From Sorangium aterium (GTDB lineage Bacteria > Myxococcota_A > Polyangia > Polyangiales > Polyangiaceae), in NCBI RefSeq assembly GCF_028368935.1, contig NZ_JAQNDK010000001.1, positions 1 to 64,000 of the forward strand: a stretch of DNA of 64,000 nucleotides, given 5' to 3'. A program made the translations under genes and the position numbers. This document shows positions 1 to 9,592 of the stretch, piece by piece (the first letter of the stretch is position 1; each line of letters starts with the position of its first letter). The notes beneath the pieces were generated by a model, which saw nothing but the letters and a program-made list of their open reading frames with translations, made no database searches and was not told the DNA's origin.

Positions 1-984
1 GCTCTTGCGGATCTGACGGGCCGGCAGGGAGATGAACTTGTCCTGAGGCACAACGGAGTTATCCCCTCGCACGAGCGCCGCGAGCACGCGCACCGACTCC
101 TTGCCATACATGTACGGATTCTGCACCACGGTGCCGACCACCTCGCCGTCCTGGATCGCGCGCAGCGTCGCGTCCTGCTCGTCGAAGCCGACGACCTTGA
201 TCGAGCTCATCTTCCCCGCCTGCTTGACCGCCTCGAGCAGGGCCGGCGTGTGGTACGCGTTCAGGCCGATCAGGCCCACGAGGTCCGGGTGCGCCGACAT
301 CATGTCTTCGGCGTTGCTCTTCGCCTTGGCGGCGTCGATCTGGTCGGTCAGGGTCGCGACGATTGTGTATTTCGCCCCCTTGATCTCCTGGTTGAGCGGG
401 TCGCTCCCGGCGCTGCTGTCCGGGCGATCGAGCAGCTCGTCGAGCACTCCTTGGCGGCGCTTGCGGGCGTTGTCCCCCTCGAGCCGCCCGACCAGGATGG
501 CCACCTTGCCGCCGGCGGGGATCGCCTCCTTCACGAGCTGCCCCGCCATCCGGCCAGCGACGTAGTTGTCGATGCCGATGTACACGATGCGCTCGCTCTT
601 CGGAGCATCCGAGTCCTGCGTGATGAGCTTTGTCTTCGCGGCCGCCTTGTTGAGCAGCGGGACCTGGTTCTCCGCGTCGATCGGGCTGATCGCGATGCCG
701 TCGACGCCGCGGATCAGGAGATCCTCGACCCGATGCATCTGGTCGTTCACGTCGCTCGGCATCACGACGCTCACCTCGGCGTCGTACTCCTTCGCGCCGT
801 CGATGACGCCCTTCTCGGCGATGGTCCAGAAGGGGGCGACGCCGTTCGTGATGTAGGCGAGCTTCGGCTTGCCCCCAGCCGCCGACGCGTCCGCCGCCGG
901 CGCGCCGCCGTTGTCGCAGCCCAGGGCCGCGAGCCCCGCCGCCACGCAGACCCCGACGATGAACCGACCGATTCTGTTCGACAT
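1..984 (-). CDS. Sugar ABC transporter substrate-binding protein (RbsB/PBP1 family), 3' end outside window
   Basis: 328 residues are visible and the frame is still open at base 1, so the C-terminus lies outside the window. The product begins with a short signal peptide and a lipoprotein-like cleavage site (AALGC), then a Gly/Ala linker and a type-I periplasmic binding fold. The opening strand is KPKLAYITNGVAPFW. DLLIRGVDGIAISPID and VVGFDEQDATLRAIQDGEVVGTVVQNPYMYGKE are typical of ribose/galactose/xylose-type binding proteins. Such proteins capture a sugar outside the inner membrane and deliver it to an ABC permease. The permease and ATPase would be expected beyond base 1. The ATG at 984 has GGGGAG five bases upstream. 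The exact sugar cannot be read from the sequence. Confidence 0.85.
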   Translation of the reverse strand, partial: MSNRIGRFIVGVCVAAGLAALGCDNGGAPAADASAAGGKPKLAYITNGVAPFWTIAEKGVIDGAKEYDAEVSVVMPSDVNDQMHRVEDLLIRGVDGIAISPIDAENQVPLLNKAAAKTKLITQDSDAPKSERIVYIGIDNYVAGRMAGQLVKEAIPAGGKVAILVGRLEGDNARKRRQGVLDELLDRPDSSAGSDPLNQEIKGAKYTIVATLTDQIDAAKAKSNAEDMMSAHPDLVGLIGLNAYHTPALLEAVKQAGKMSSIKVVGFDEQDATLRAIQDGEVVGTVVQNPYMYGKESVRVLAALVRGDNSVVPQDKFISLPARQIRKS

Positions 985-1164
985 GCGCTCTCCCCTCCAC
1001 CCGACAAGAGCCGCCTCGCGCGGCGGATCTGGGCGCCTCGTGCCGACGCACGGCGCACGACGGAGCAGGCACCCCCAGCCAACTGGCCAGCTCATGATGC
1101 GCGATCCGCTCCAGACGTGTCTACACGATTCGACGCGGACATTCCTACCGCGCCTGCCGCGCCC

Positions 1165-4100
1165 CTAGCGCCGCGTGCTCGGCGCGCTCATGCCGCCCGA
1201 TCGGCCGACGGCGTAGGCGATCCCGCTCTGCAGCGTCCCGCGGATCACGATGCGCGACATGTCGATGTCGAGCCGGAGGAGCGCCTGCGCGACCTCGCCG
1301 CGGATGCCCGTCAGCACCGCCTGGACCCCGAGCAGCCGGAGGGCGTTCGCGGCGTTGAGCAGGGCGTTCGCGACGCGTTGATCGACCCCCTTGATCCCCG
1401 TGACGTCGATGATGACGGTGCGGGTGCCGCTCCTCGTCGCGCCGTCGAGCAAGGTCGTGAGCACGTCGTGCGCGCGCTCCTCGTCCAGCGTGCCGATGAG
1501 CGGCATGACCATGACGTCGCTCGTGATCGGTACGAGCGGGGTCGACAGCTCGGAGATCTTCGCCCGCTGGAACCGGATCACCTCCTCTTGGAGCTCGGCC
1601 CGGGCCGCCTCGGCGCGCTCGCGCTCGCCGAGCTCGTGCAACAGGCGCAGGTTGGCGTCCCGTAGCTCGGCGCTCTGCGCGGAGAGGCGCACGTTGGCCA
1701 GAGAGAGCTCCTCCGTCCGCTCCTTCACCTCCTGCTCCAGCCGCTCGTTGGCCTCCCGGAGCTCGGCGCTCACGGCCGTGAGGTCCGCGTAGAGCAGCGC
1801 GTTCTCGACCGCCACGGCCGCCTGCGAGGACAGGAGCCGCAAGAGCTCGATGCGATCGGCGGTGAACGCGTGCTCCGCGAGGTGGTTCTCCAGGTACAGG
1901 ACCCCGCTCAGCCGGCCCTGGTGCAGGAGCGGCAAGCCCAAAATCGATTTCGGCCGGCGCGCGCTCACGTGCGGATCGCCGGCGAGGCGCGGGTCGTCCT
2001 CCGCGCGGCCGATCACGAGCGCCTCGCGCGAGCGCGTCACGTAATGCACGACCGAGCGGGCCAGATCGAGCCGCGCCTCCAGGGGCATCGAGAGGCCAAG
2101 GCTCACCGTATCGGGGCCGACCGCGATCATCGCCTCGACCGTCAGCACCTCGCCGCGCGCGAGGATGAGGAACCCCCGGCTCGCCCCGGCGCTCTTGATC
2201 ACGCTGCGCAAGACCTGCTCGATCACCTTGTCGAGCACGATCGCGCTCGAGATGGCCTGCGCGGTGCTGAGGACCGTGGCGAGATCGAAGCTCTCCCCCG
2301 CGACGAGGCCCTGGAGCGCGGTGCCGGTCGGCGAGAGCGGCAGAGGCTGGCCCAGGGCCGAGGGGTCGGCCGGCGCGAGCTCCTCGCGCAGCGCCTTGGC
2401 CTTCTCGGTCGCCCCCCAGCGCTCGTACAGGTAAACCGCCCTTCGCAGGAAGATGTGCGCGAACTCGACCCTGCCCTGGGCGAGCCAGAACCTGCCATAA
2501 AGCTCGTTGCCGAGCGCCTGGTTGTTGATGTAGTCGGCCTGCCGCGCGGCCTCGATGCCCCGCTCGTAGAGGTCCATCGCCTCGGCCCTCCGCCCCTCGA
2601 CGCGGGCCTGCTCGGCGAGCAGCAGCAGGTGCTTGTGGAGCACGTTGTCCGGCCCGGCGTCGGCCCAGCGCTTCATCCGCCCGAGGAGCCGCAGCAGGTG
2701 CTCCTCGTGCTCCCGCCGCTCCGCGCCCTCGGCGCTCTCCCACGCGGCGATCCGCATGAGGCCCGCGTAGAACGTCGCCTCGGGCACCTTGGCGTGCGTC
2801 GGCAAGGCGCCCTCGATCACGGCGAGCTTCGGCATCAGATCGGCAAAGCTCGCCCTGTCGCCGAACAGGTAGGCATTCCGGATCTTGGCGTAGTACAGCC
2901 ACCCCATGTGGTAGGGCGAGCCGCCATGCTTCGCCGCGTAGGCCGCCTCGTCGAACCCGTCGTCGTCGAAGCTGAGCCGGCCCCTCGTCAGCCCTTGCAG
3001 GCACCGGAGGGGCTGGATCACGCCCGCGAGGAGGATATCGATGATGTCATGGCTGCGGGCGCGCCGCAGGAACGCGAGGTGCGTCTCGGTGAGCTGCGAG
3101 AGCTCCGCGAGGTTCATCCCGTAGGTGAGCCGGTCCGAGCCGCTCTGGCTGATCATGTACCCCATGGCCGTCCAGTCGCCGGCCTGGAGCCCGAGGTCGT
3201 AGACCCGGTCGTAATAGGGATCTGCCCTCCGCAGCGGCTGCGTCCAGCTGTGCACGTCCGCGGAGAAGATGTGGTAGGTCTTCGCCCGGAGCACGAGGTT
3301 GTCGAGCTGGTCTGCGAGCTCGACGGCCATCTTGCCGAACCGATAGGCCGTCTCGTACTCGCCGAGCAGCGGGCCGACCACCATGCCGTACGCGACGTAT
3401 CCGAACGCGGACATATCGCTGTTTCCGTGCTGCAGCGAGAGCGTCACCATCTTCACGATGGCGAGGTTCGCGAGCGTCTGGTCGCTCGAGTTGTAGGCCC
3501 CGAAGAACAGGTTCACGAGCAGCTCGAGCGTCACGGGGTGCTCGGGGTTCGTCGTCCTCGGGGCGTGGGCGAGCTCCTCGATGCTGCGCGCGCCGAGGAG
3601 GACGGGCACCGCCTCGAGCTCCCGCTCGAGGAGCGCGGCGACCTCCTCCCGGGCCTCGGGGATCGGACAGCCGAGGAGCCGGAGGCCGGCCTTCTGGACG
3701 AGGGTCGCCTCGTGATTGCGCCACTGGAGCAGGTACTGGTTCGCCTGCACGAGGAGGACGGAGACCTTGTCCATGGCCGTCCGGGCGCGCGCGAGCGCCG
3801 CGGCGCAGAGCCGCTCGGCCTCCTCGAAGGCGCCGCACAGCGACTCGACCTCGGCGCGCTCCCTGTGGAGCGCGAGGGCGAGCTCGTGATGGTCGTCGAA
3901 GCCGCCGTGGGGCAGAAACCCCATGCCCGCGCGGAGATAGCCGGCCGCCGCCTCGTAGGCGGTGGCGGCCTTGGCCCTCCTGCCGGCGGCGAGGTTGAGC
4001 TCGGCGGCCGTGGCCTGCTCCGCGGGCGAGCTCACGATGGGCGCCGCGATGTTGAAGTGGTTGACGATGTCGAAGAGCGCCTCGTCCCGAGCCGCGCCCT

Positions 4101-6246
4101 CGCAGCTGGCGAGCATGAGCCGCCCGATGCGGAGGTGGACCTCCCGCTTGTGATCCTCGCTGATGAGCGAGTACGCCGCCTGCTGGACGCGATCGTGCAG
4201 GAAGCGGTAGTTGACGCGCCAGTCGACGCCGGTCTGCGCCTCGTCGTCGGTCGCGTGCGCGAGGCGGTAGTCGGTGTCCACGGGCGCGATCAGGCCCTCT
4301 TGCAGGATCTTCCACAGCGCGGCCACGGTCTCGTGCGCAGGCCGCTCGCTGATGACCGCGAGCGTGCGCAGGTCGAACTCGTGCCCGATGCAGGCCGCGA
4401 GGCGGAGGACGCGCACGAGCTCGGGCTCGAGCTCCCCGATCTTGCGCGCCATGAAGTCGACGACGTTGTCGGTGACCGTGCGCCGCCGGATGCCGTCGAG
4501 CTCCCATGTCCAGGCGCCCTTCTCGAAGCGGAGCAGGCCCTCCGTGTGGAGCGAGCCCAGGAACTGCCGCACGAAGAACGGGTTGCTCTGGGTCCGATCG
4601 AACACGACGCGGGCGAGCGGCTCGACGTCGGCGCGGGCCGCGGAGAGCGCGTCCGAGAGCAGCGCGATCACGTCGGCGAGGGCGAGCGGGCTCAGCTTGA
4701 GCTCACGGAGCGGCGCGCCTGCCTTCTCGATCTCGCCGAGCGCGACGCGGAGCGGGTGAGCCGCGTAGACCTCGTTGTCGCGGAAGGCGCCGAGGAGGAG
4801 CAGGTGGCCGCGCTCCGGATCGGCGGCCAGGACCTGGAGCAGCTTGAGCGAGGCCGGATCGGCCCATTGCAGATCGTCCAGGAAGAGGACGAGGGGGTGC
4901 TCGGCGGTCGCGAAGACGCGGACGAACGCCTTGAAGATCGCGTGAAAGCGGCCCTGCGCCTCCGCCGGCGGGAGCTGCTGGACCGGGGGCTGCTGGCCGA
5001 CGATCCACTCGAGCTCCGGGATGAGGTCGACGAGGAGCTGGCCGCTGCTCCCGAGCGCGCGGCCGAGCGCCGTGCTCCAGCGCGCGAGCTGCTCCGGTCG
5101 CTCGGTGAGGATGTGCCGGAGGAGCTCCCGGAAGGCGCGCGCGAGCGAGGCGTACGGCGCCCCGCGGTTCAGCTGCTCGAACTTGCCCGCGGTGAAGTAG
5201 CCGCCTCGCTGGGCGATGGCCCTGTGCATCTCGTTCACAAGGGCCGACTTGCCCATGCCCGCGTACCCCGACACGAGCAGGAGCTCGCCCTCCCCGCCGG
5301 CGGCGCGCTCGAAGGCGGCGAGCAGCGCGCGCTCCTCCTCGGCGCGGCCGTAGAGCTTCTGCGGGATGCGCAGCGTATCCGGGATGTCGCGCAGGCCGAG
5401 CGCGAAGGGCGCCACGGCGCCGGACGTCGAGAGCTGGCGGAGGCACGCGTCGAGGTCGGCGAAGAGCCCGAAGGCGCTCTGGTACCGGTCCTCCGCGTTC
5501 TTCTCGAGGAGCTTCATCACGATCCGGGACACCGCGTCGGGCACGCCCGGGACCTGCTCGGGCGGCGGCACCGGCGTCCGCGCGATGTGGCCATGGATGA
5601 GATCCAGCGGGTCGCTGCCGGTGAACGGCAGGACGCCGGTGAGCATCTGATAGAGGGTCACGCCGAACGAGTAGAGGTCGGTGCGGCGGTCGATCACGCG
5701 GTTCATCCGGCCGGTCTGCTCCGGCGACATGTACGCGAGCGTCCCCTCGAGCGCCTCGGGGCTTATCGCCTGCTGCGTCTCGTGCGGGAGGAGCGTCGCG
5801 ATGCCGAAGCCGACGAAGTGGACCTCGAGCGTGTCCGGGTCGACGAGGAGGTTGTGCGGCTTGATGTCCTTGTGAATCACCTTGCGGCGGTGGAACTCGT
5901 CGAGGACCCGGGCCGCAGAGCGGGCGATCGTCAACGCCGCCTTGAGCTCCAGCCGGCCGGCGCGCAGGAGGTCGTGGAGCGTCGTCCTGCTCGGCCTCTC
6001 GAGCACGAGCGCGAGGCCGTTCCTGTGCTTCTCGAGCCCGTAGGCCTTGACGACGCCCTCGACGTCGAGCGCGCAGAGCACGTTGTACTCGTGCCGGAGC
6101 GCCGCGAGCTCACGCGCGCTCGGGAACTCGCTCTTCAGGACCTTGAAGACAGCAGGCTTGCGCTCGTCACCCCAGGTCCCTTCGAACACCTCGATGCTCG
6201 AGTCGACATAGATCGGCTGGCTCACGAAACACGTCGCGGAGAGCAT
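1165..6246 (-). CDS. Multidomain signalling protein: Hanks-type kinase domain, AAA ATPase, GAF and STAS domains
   Basis: 1693 aa, cytosolic. Residues about 12-270 form a Ser/Thr kinase fold with the VAIK-type lysine K35, HKD at 125-127 and N132. The Mg-binding DFG motif reads GFG (G146) and no glycine loop is seen. A large AAA/STAND ATPase follows, with Walker A GYAGMGKS at 327-334 and Walker B LVLFLDDLQWAD, then a long helical TPR-like region. A GAF domain (about 1325-1490), a coiled coil and a C-terminal RsbR-like STAS domain complete it; both STAS threonines (DVTG, LTGIR) are present. The layout matches the large AAA-kinase hybrids of myxobacteria and cyanobacteria. Those end in histidine kinases, whereas this one ends in STAS, suggesting input to a stressosome-like partner switch. 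The ATG has GAGG four bases upstream. Loss of the DFG aspartate makes phosphotransfer doubtful. Confidence 0.9.
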   Translation of the reverse strand: MLSATCFVSQPIYVDSSIEVFEGTWGDERKPAVFKVLKSEFPSARELAALRHEYNVLCALDVEGVVKAYGLEKHRNGLALVLERPSRTTLHDLLRAGRLELKAALTIARSAARVLDEFHRRKVIHKDIKPHNLLVDPDTLEVHFVGFGIATLLPHETQQAISPEALEGTLAYMSPEQTGRMNRVIDRRTDLYSFGVTLYQMLTGVLPFTGSDPLDLIHGHIARTPVPPPEQVPGVPDAVSRIVMKLLEKNAEDRYQSAFGLFADLDACLRQLSTSGAVAPFALGLRDIPDTLRIPQKLYGRAEEERALLAAFERAAGGEGELLLVSGYAGMGKSALVNEMHRAIAQRGGYFTAGKFEQLNRGAPYASLARAFRELLRHILTERPEQLARWSTALGRALGSSGQLLVDLIPELEWIVGQQPPVQQLPPAEAQGRFHAIFKAFVRVFATAEHPLVLFLDDLQWADPASLKLLQVLAADPERGHLLLLGAFRDNEVYAAHPLRVALGEIEKAGAPLRELKLSPLALADVIALLSDALSAARADVEPLARVVFDRTQSNPFFVRQFLGSLHTEGLLRFEKGAWTWELDGIRRRTVTDNVVDFMARKIGELEPELVRVLRLAACIGHEFDLRTLAVISERPAHETVAALWKILQEGLIAPVDTDYRLAHATDDEAQTGVDWRVNYRFLHDRVQQAAYSLISEDHKREVHLRIGRLMLASCEGAARDEALFDIVNHFNIAAPIVSSPAEQATAAELNLAAGRRAKAATAYEAAAGYLRAGMGFLPHGGFDDHHELALALHRERAEVESLCGAFEEAERLCAAALARARTAMDKVSVLLVQANQYLLQWRNHEATLVQKAGLRLLGCPIPEAREEVAALLERELEAVPVLLGARSIEELAHAPRTTNPEHPVTLELLVNLFFGAYNSSDQTLANLAIVKMVTLSLQHGNSDMSAFGYVAYGMVVGPLLGEYETAYRFGKMAVELADQLDNLVLRAKTYHIFSADVHSWTQPLRRADPYYDRVYDLGLQAGDWTAMGYMISQSGSDRLTYGMNLAELSQLTETHLAFLRRARSHDIIDILLAGVIQPLRCLQGLTRGRLSFDDDGFDEAAYAAKHGGSPYHMGWLYYAKIRNAYLFGDRASFADLMPKLAVIEGALPTHAKVPEATFYAGLMRIAAWESAEGAERREHEEHLLRLLGRMKRWADAGPDNVLHKHLLLLAEQARVEGRRAEAMDLYERGIEAARQADYINNQALGNELYGRFWLAQGRVEFAHIFLRRAVYLYERWGATEKAKALREELAPADPSALGQPLPLSPTGTALQGLVAGESFDLATVLSTAQAISSAIVLDKVIEQVLRSVIKSAGASRGFLILARGEVLTVEAMIAVGPDTVSLGLSMPLEARLDLARSVVHYVTRSREALVIGRAEDDPRLAGDPHVSARRPKSILGLPLLHQGRLSGVLYLENHLAEHAFTADRIELLRLLSSQAAVAVENALLYADLTAVSAELREANERLEQEVKERTEELSLANVRLSAQSAELRDANLRLLHELGERERAEAARAELQEEVIRFQRAKISELSTPLVPITSDVMVMPLIGTLDEERAHDVLTTLLDGATRSGTRTVIIDVTGIKGVDQRVANALLNAANALRLLGVQAVLTGIRGEVAQALLRLDIDMSRIVIRGTLQSGIAYAVGRSGGMSAPSTRR

Positions 6247-6587
6247 CTCACCTCGCCGGGGCGCCGGGCGGGCCCGCCGGCGCTGCTGCTCGCATCGAGC
6301 AGGCAGGACGGACGGTGTTCTCGCACAAGCGCACCATGGGCGGATTATGTCTAGATCGCTGCCCCCGAGTCACCACCGAAATCGGAACATTGATTCGTCC
6401 ACGGTGATATTTTTCAGCATTTGTGCGCTAGATATCCAACTTGGACGGAGTCTGGCGTTCGCGCCCCGTCGCCGAGCGCGGCAGTGCGGCGCTGGCGCGG
6501 CGCTCCATGCGATGTGGGCTGGCCCTCGGAGGGCTGGACGGGGGATCGATCACGCGGCGCGCCGGGAGGGCGCGTCACGGGCGCAGG
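6247..6587 (-). promoter_or_regulatory. Intergenic region with an A+T-rich patch, probable promoter of the large kinase gene
   Basis: This 340-base gap separates the end of the VWA lipoprotein gene from the start of the kinase gene, both on the minus strand. Bases about 6375-6440 are strikingly A+T-rich for this genome, so the kinase promoter is most likely there. A TTGGAT hexamer lies about 17 bases from an A-rich block on the minus strand, but I would not call exact -35/-10 boxes. No gene is seen in the gap. Confidence 0.35.
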
Positions 6588-7814
6588 TCACTGCGGCACC
6601 TCGACGGTGGGACAGCCGAACTCGACACGGACGCTCTCCGCTCCCATGGACTTCACGTGCTCGCACGTGGCGCCCTTGATCACGAGGGTGGGCGGGGTGG
6701 TCGAATCGTCGTAATCCCAGCCGTCGTCGCCCGGCCTCGGCAGCACCTCGTCGTCGATGAAGACGTTCACCTTCGCGCGGTCCGGCGGCTCGGCCTCCAG
6801 CGAGAGCTCGCAGGTCCTCACGAGATCCCTCGTGATGCTGGTCAGCGTGTCGCCGAGGCTCGCCGCGTCCACCACCTCGAAATAACGGGGCGAGGTCTCC
6901 GACGTGGCCGTGTCGCCCTCGACGGCGAGCTGGTCCAGCACGGCGGCATAGGCCGTCGCGCCGGGGATGCCGACGACGAAGGTCTTGATACCGGCCGCGC
7001 GCAGCTCCTTCACCCGCTGCACCGTGCGCGCGTCGTCCAGGCACACGTCCGTCAGGCCCGCGACGCAGCAGTTCGGCACGCCCGAAGGGCAGTCCCCATC
7101 CATGTTCGTGGTGCAGGTCGCGGCCTCGCAGGTCATGGCCGGATCCTGGTTGCAGTTGGGACCGCCGTCGGTCGCCAGGAGGACGTACTTGTCACCTTCG
7201 AGGGCGCCGCCGGCTCCCACGGTGAGGTACCCGAGGGCGCGCGCGAGGGCGTCCGCGGTCGGCGTCGCGCCGCCGGGGTCGGTGGCATCCAGGAGGGTCT
7301 TGATGGCGGGGACCGATGTCTCGCCCGGCGCCACGGCCACGCTCAGGTCCTCGCCCGCCTCCATGCCGCAGTGGTCGTCGGAGGGAAAGAGCTGAAGCCC
7401 GACGGACATCCTGTCCTGGATCACGTCGAGCGCGGTGCCGAGGGCGCCCTTCATCATCGTCCAGCGGTCGCTCGCTTCCCACGCTTTGGTCATGCTGTCG
7501 GAGCGATCGAGCACGATCACGAGGTGAGCCTGCCGCGGCTGAGCTTCGACCTGCTGGCCGCCGCAGTCGCCGCCGCCCTCCCCCCCGCCCGAGCTGGCGC
7601 CCGGCCCGGACGCGATGAAGCCGCCTCCGAGGGAGGGCTCCCCGCCCGTTCCCCCGGAGTCCGTACCGCCGGAGCCGCCGTTTCCGGAGCCGCCGCCGCC
7701 CCCACCCGTTCCGCCATCCGATACCGAACATCCCGACGCGAGCGCCCAGCCCAGGCACCAGAGCGATGTCAGGAACAAGGAGCGGGCGTAGATCCCGCGG
7801 TTCTTGCCGGTCAT
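6588..7814 (-). CDS. VWA-domain lipoprotein
   Basis: 408 aa. A signal peptide ends in ALASGC (Cys29), followed by a long Gly/Ser linker and a von Willebrand factor A domain. The MIDAS motif is D103-R-S105-D-S107 (HLVIVLDRSDSM), and ATDGGPNC lies later in the fold. VWA domains of this kind bind ligands or partner proteins through a metal ion, and here the protein would sit at the outer membrane or in the periplasm. Several Cys pairs (DPAMTCEAATC, VPNCC) suggest disulphides. Two in-frame ATGs exist at 7820 and 7814. The second has GGAG seven bases upstream and was chosen. The gene lies 56 bases behind the Cys-rich lipoprotein gene on the same strand, so the two may be co-transcribed. The partner is unknown. 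Confidence 0.88.
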   Translation of the reverse strand: MTGKNRGIYARSLFLTSLWCLGWALASGCSVSDGGTGGGGGGSGNGGSGGTDSGGTGGEPSLGGGFIASGPGASSGGGEGGGDCGGQQVEAQPRQAHLVIVLDRSDSMTKAWEASDRWTMMKGALGTALDVIQDRMSVGLQLFPSDDHCGMEAGEDLSVAVAPGETSVPAIKTLLDATDPGGATPTADALARALGYLTVGAGGALEGDKYVLLATDGGPNCNQDPAMTCEAATCTTNMDGDCPSGVPNCCVAGLTDVCLDDARTVQRVKELRAAGIKTFVVGIPGATAYAAVLDQLAVEGDTATSETSPRYFEVVDAASLGDTLTSITRDLVRTCELSLEAEPPDRAKVNVFIDDEVLPRPGDDGWDYDDSTTPPTLVIKGATCEHVKSMGAESVRVEFGCPTVEVPQ

Positions 7815-7870
7815 ATCCATTCTCCTCGACACGAGTGAATCGACGCGAGTCAACGCGCCCGCACGCGGCG

Positions 7871-9592
7871 TCAGCCCGGAGGAATGCGGCAGATGCCGTT
7901 GTAACACTGCACGGTTCCGGCGTTGCAGCAGTCGGACGTCGCGCCGCAGAGCTGCCCGTACTCGGCGCATCGCGGCGGGGTGCCGCCCGCCCCGTCCGAG
8001 CCACCGCCGCCGCCGGCGCCGCCGGCTCCGCCGGTCGCGCTCGAGCTCCCGGTCGCGCCCGAGCTCCCGGTCGCGCCTGACGGGGAGTCCGTCGTGCACG
8101 TGCCTGAAAGGGAGCCCGGCTCGTACTCGCACGTCGTTCCGACGCAGCAGTCGCCGTTGTTCGTGCAGGGTCCGCCCGCCGTGACACAGCGGGGCGTCGT
8201 CCCTCCGGGCGTGTCGTAACACTGGAGCTTGCCAGTTTCGCTATTCCGTACGCAGGGAGCGCCGTCGCAGCAGTCGTCGGCGGAGGCGCAGTCCTCGCCT
8301 GCCTGGCGGCAGGCCGTGAGCGCGTTGCACCGAGGCACGCCGAGGGCGTCGAGGCGGCAGTTGCTGGCGTGGCCCAGGTAGCTGCAGCAGTTGTTGGGAG
8401 CGCTGGTGGACGTATCCGAGCAATAGCTGTCCTTGAAGTGACAGACGCCGCCCTGGGGCGTGCAGCCGTTCGGGTTGCGGCAGCGGCCGATCTCCCCGTC
8501 CGGATCCCCCGACTTGTCGCAGACGACGTTGCCCGCGCCCGGCAGATCGGCCGTGGGATCGCCGCCGCAGCAGTCCTCGTTGCGCCGGCACAGGGCGCCG
8601 TTCACGCGGCAGCCGCTCGGCGGCTGGCAGACAGCGATCCCGGTGGGGCCGTACGGCGCGCAGACGCGGCTGCAGCAGAAGCCGCAGCTGTCGCAGACCG
8701 CGCCGTCGATGCCGCCGCTGCTGCAGCGGCTCGCCGTCGACGGCTCCGCGCCGCAGTAGCCCGCGGGGTCGGCTGTGTTCCGCTTCACGCACACGCCGGT
8801 ACAGCAGTCGCTGTCGCCCTTGCAGACGTCGTTGCGCTGCACGCAGAACGAGGAGTAGAGGACACAGCGGTTGTCTCGCCCGCAGAGCTTGGAGCAACAC
8901 TGGCTGTCCTCGGTGCACGGGTTGCCGCCCGTCTGGCATGCGGTGGCGCCGTTGACGTCGCTGCACGTCCCGCCGACGCACATGCCGCTGCAGCACGCGG
9001 CGCCGCCTGCCGTGCAGTCGGATCCATCGGGGAGGCAGGCGGTCGCGCTGCACCTGCCCGAAGCGCAGTTGAGGGTACAGCACTCCGAGGATTCCTCGCA
9101 AGCGGCGCCGGTCCCGAGGCAGACGCTGAGCGGCGAGGCGCAGGTGCTCGTCGCGCTGTCGCAGATGCCGGAACAGCAATCTCCGGAGCGCGCGCACGTG
9201 GCCCCGTAGGGCTCGCAGGTCGGCACCTCGACCCCCGTGTCAGGACCGCCCGCGCCGCCGACGCCATCCGTGCCGCCGGCGCCCGCGCCGCTGGCGAGCG
9301 CACCGCCCGCGCCGCCCGCACCGCCGGCGCCCGCACCACCGACGCCTGTGCCCGCGCCGCCTTCTCCAGAGCCGCCCGCCGCGCCGGCGCCGCCCGTTCC
9401 GCTCATCCCGCCGCCGCCAGCGTTGGCCCCTCCGGAGCCGCTGGCGGAGGAGCTGCCCTCGGCTGCGCTGCTGGAGGGCCCTGACGTGTTGGCGACGCCA
9501 CCTTCGCCTCCCGAGCCCGTGCCTTCGGACGAGCCGCAGGCGCCGGAGAGCCATACGATGCCGACAGCCGCGAAGATTCGAGATACGCGCAT
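7871..9592 (-). CDS. Lipoprotein with about 11 tandem cystine-rich (knottin/Dickkopf-like) modules
   Basis: 573 aa. The signal peptide ends in LSGAC. A Gly/Ala/Ser linker of about 110 residues follows, and the rest is an array of Cys-rich modules. The common pattern is C-x3-G-x2-C-x5-CC-x3-C-x4-7-C, for example CLGTGAACEESSECC and CVTAGGPCTNNGDCC. I count about 11 modules; two are enlarged by insertions. The six-Cys spacing with a central CC pair resembles inhibitor-cystine-knot and Dickkopf folds, so a disulphide-stapled rod on the cell surface is likely. ATG at 9592 has AGGA six bases upstream and begins directly at the signal peptide. The VWA lipoprotein gene follows. Similar Cys-rich arrays are common in myxobacteria, but their function is not established and I do not assign one. 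Confidence 0.85.
   Translation of the reverse strand: MRVSRIFAAVGIVWLSGACGSSEGTGSGGEGGVANTSGPSSSAAEGSSSASGSGGANAGGGGMSGTGGAGAAGGSGEGGAGTGVGGAGAGGAGGAGGALASGAGAGGTDGVGGAGGPDTGVEVPTCEPYGATCARSGDCCSGICDSATSTCASPLSVCLGTGAACEESSECCTLNCASGRCSATACLPDGSDCTAGGAACCSGMCVGGTCSDVNGATACQTGGNPCTEDSQCCSKLCGRDNRCVLYSSFCVQRNDVCKGDSDCCTGVCVKRNTADPAGYCGAEPSTASRCSSGGIDGAVCDSCGFCCSRVCAPYGPTGIAVCQPPSGCRVNGALCRRNEDCCGGDPTADLPGAGNVVCDKSGDPDGEIGRCRNPNGCTPQGGVCHFKDSYCSDTSTSAPNNCCSYLGHASNCRLDALGVPRCNALTACRQAGEDCASADDCCDGAPCVRNSETGKLQCYDTPGGTTPRCVTAGGPCTNNGDCCVGTTCEYEPGSLSGTCTTDSPSGATGSSGATGSSSATGGAGGAGGGGGSDGAGGTPPRCAEYGQLCGATSDCCNAGTVQCYNGICRIPPG

Noticed and set aside
1870-6354. Very long plus-strand open frame opposite the large kinase
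   Set aside because: Its translation is rich in Arg, Asp, Glu, Leu and Val in the pattern produced by antisense reading of G+C-rich genes, and the minus strand encodes clear domains.
7818-7820. Upstream ATG as the start of the VWA lipoprotein
   Set aside because: Its spacing to the GGAG sequence is only one base; the ATG six bases on has a spacing of seven.
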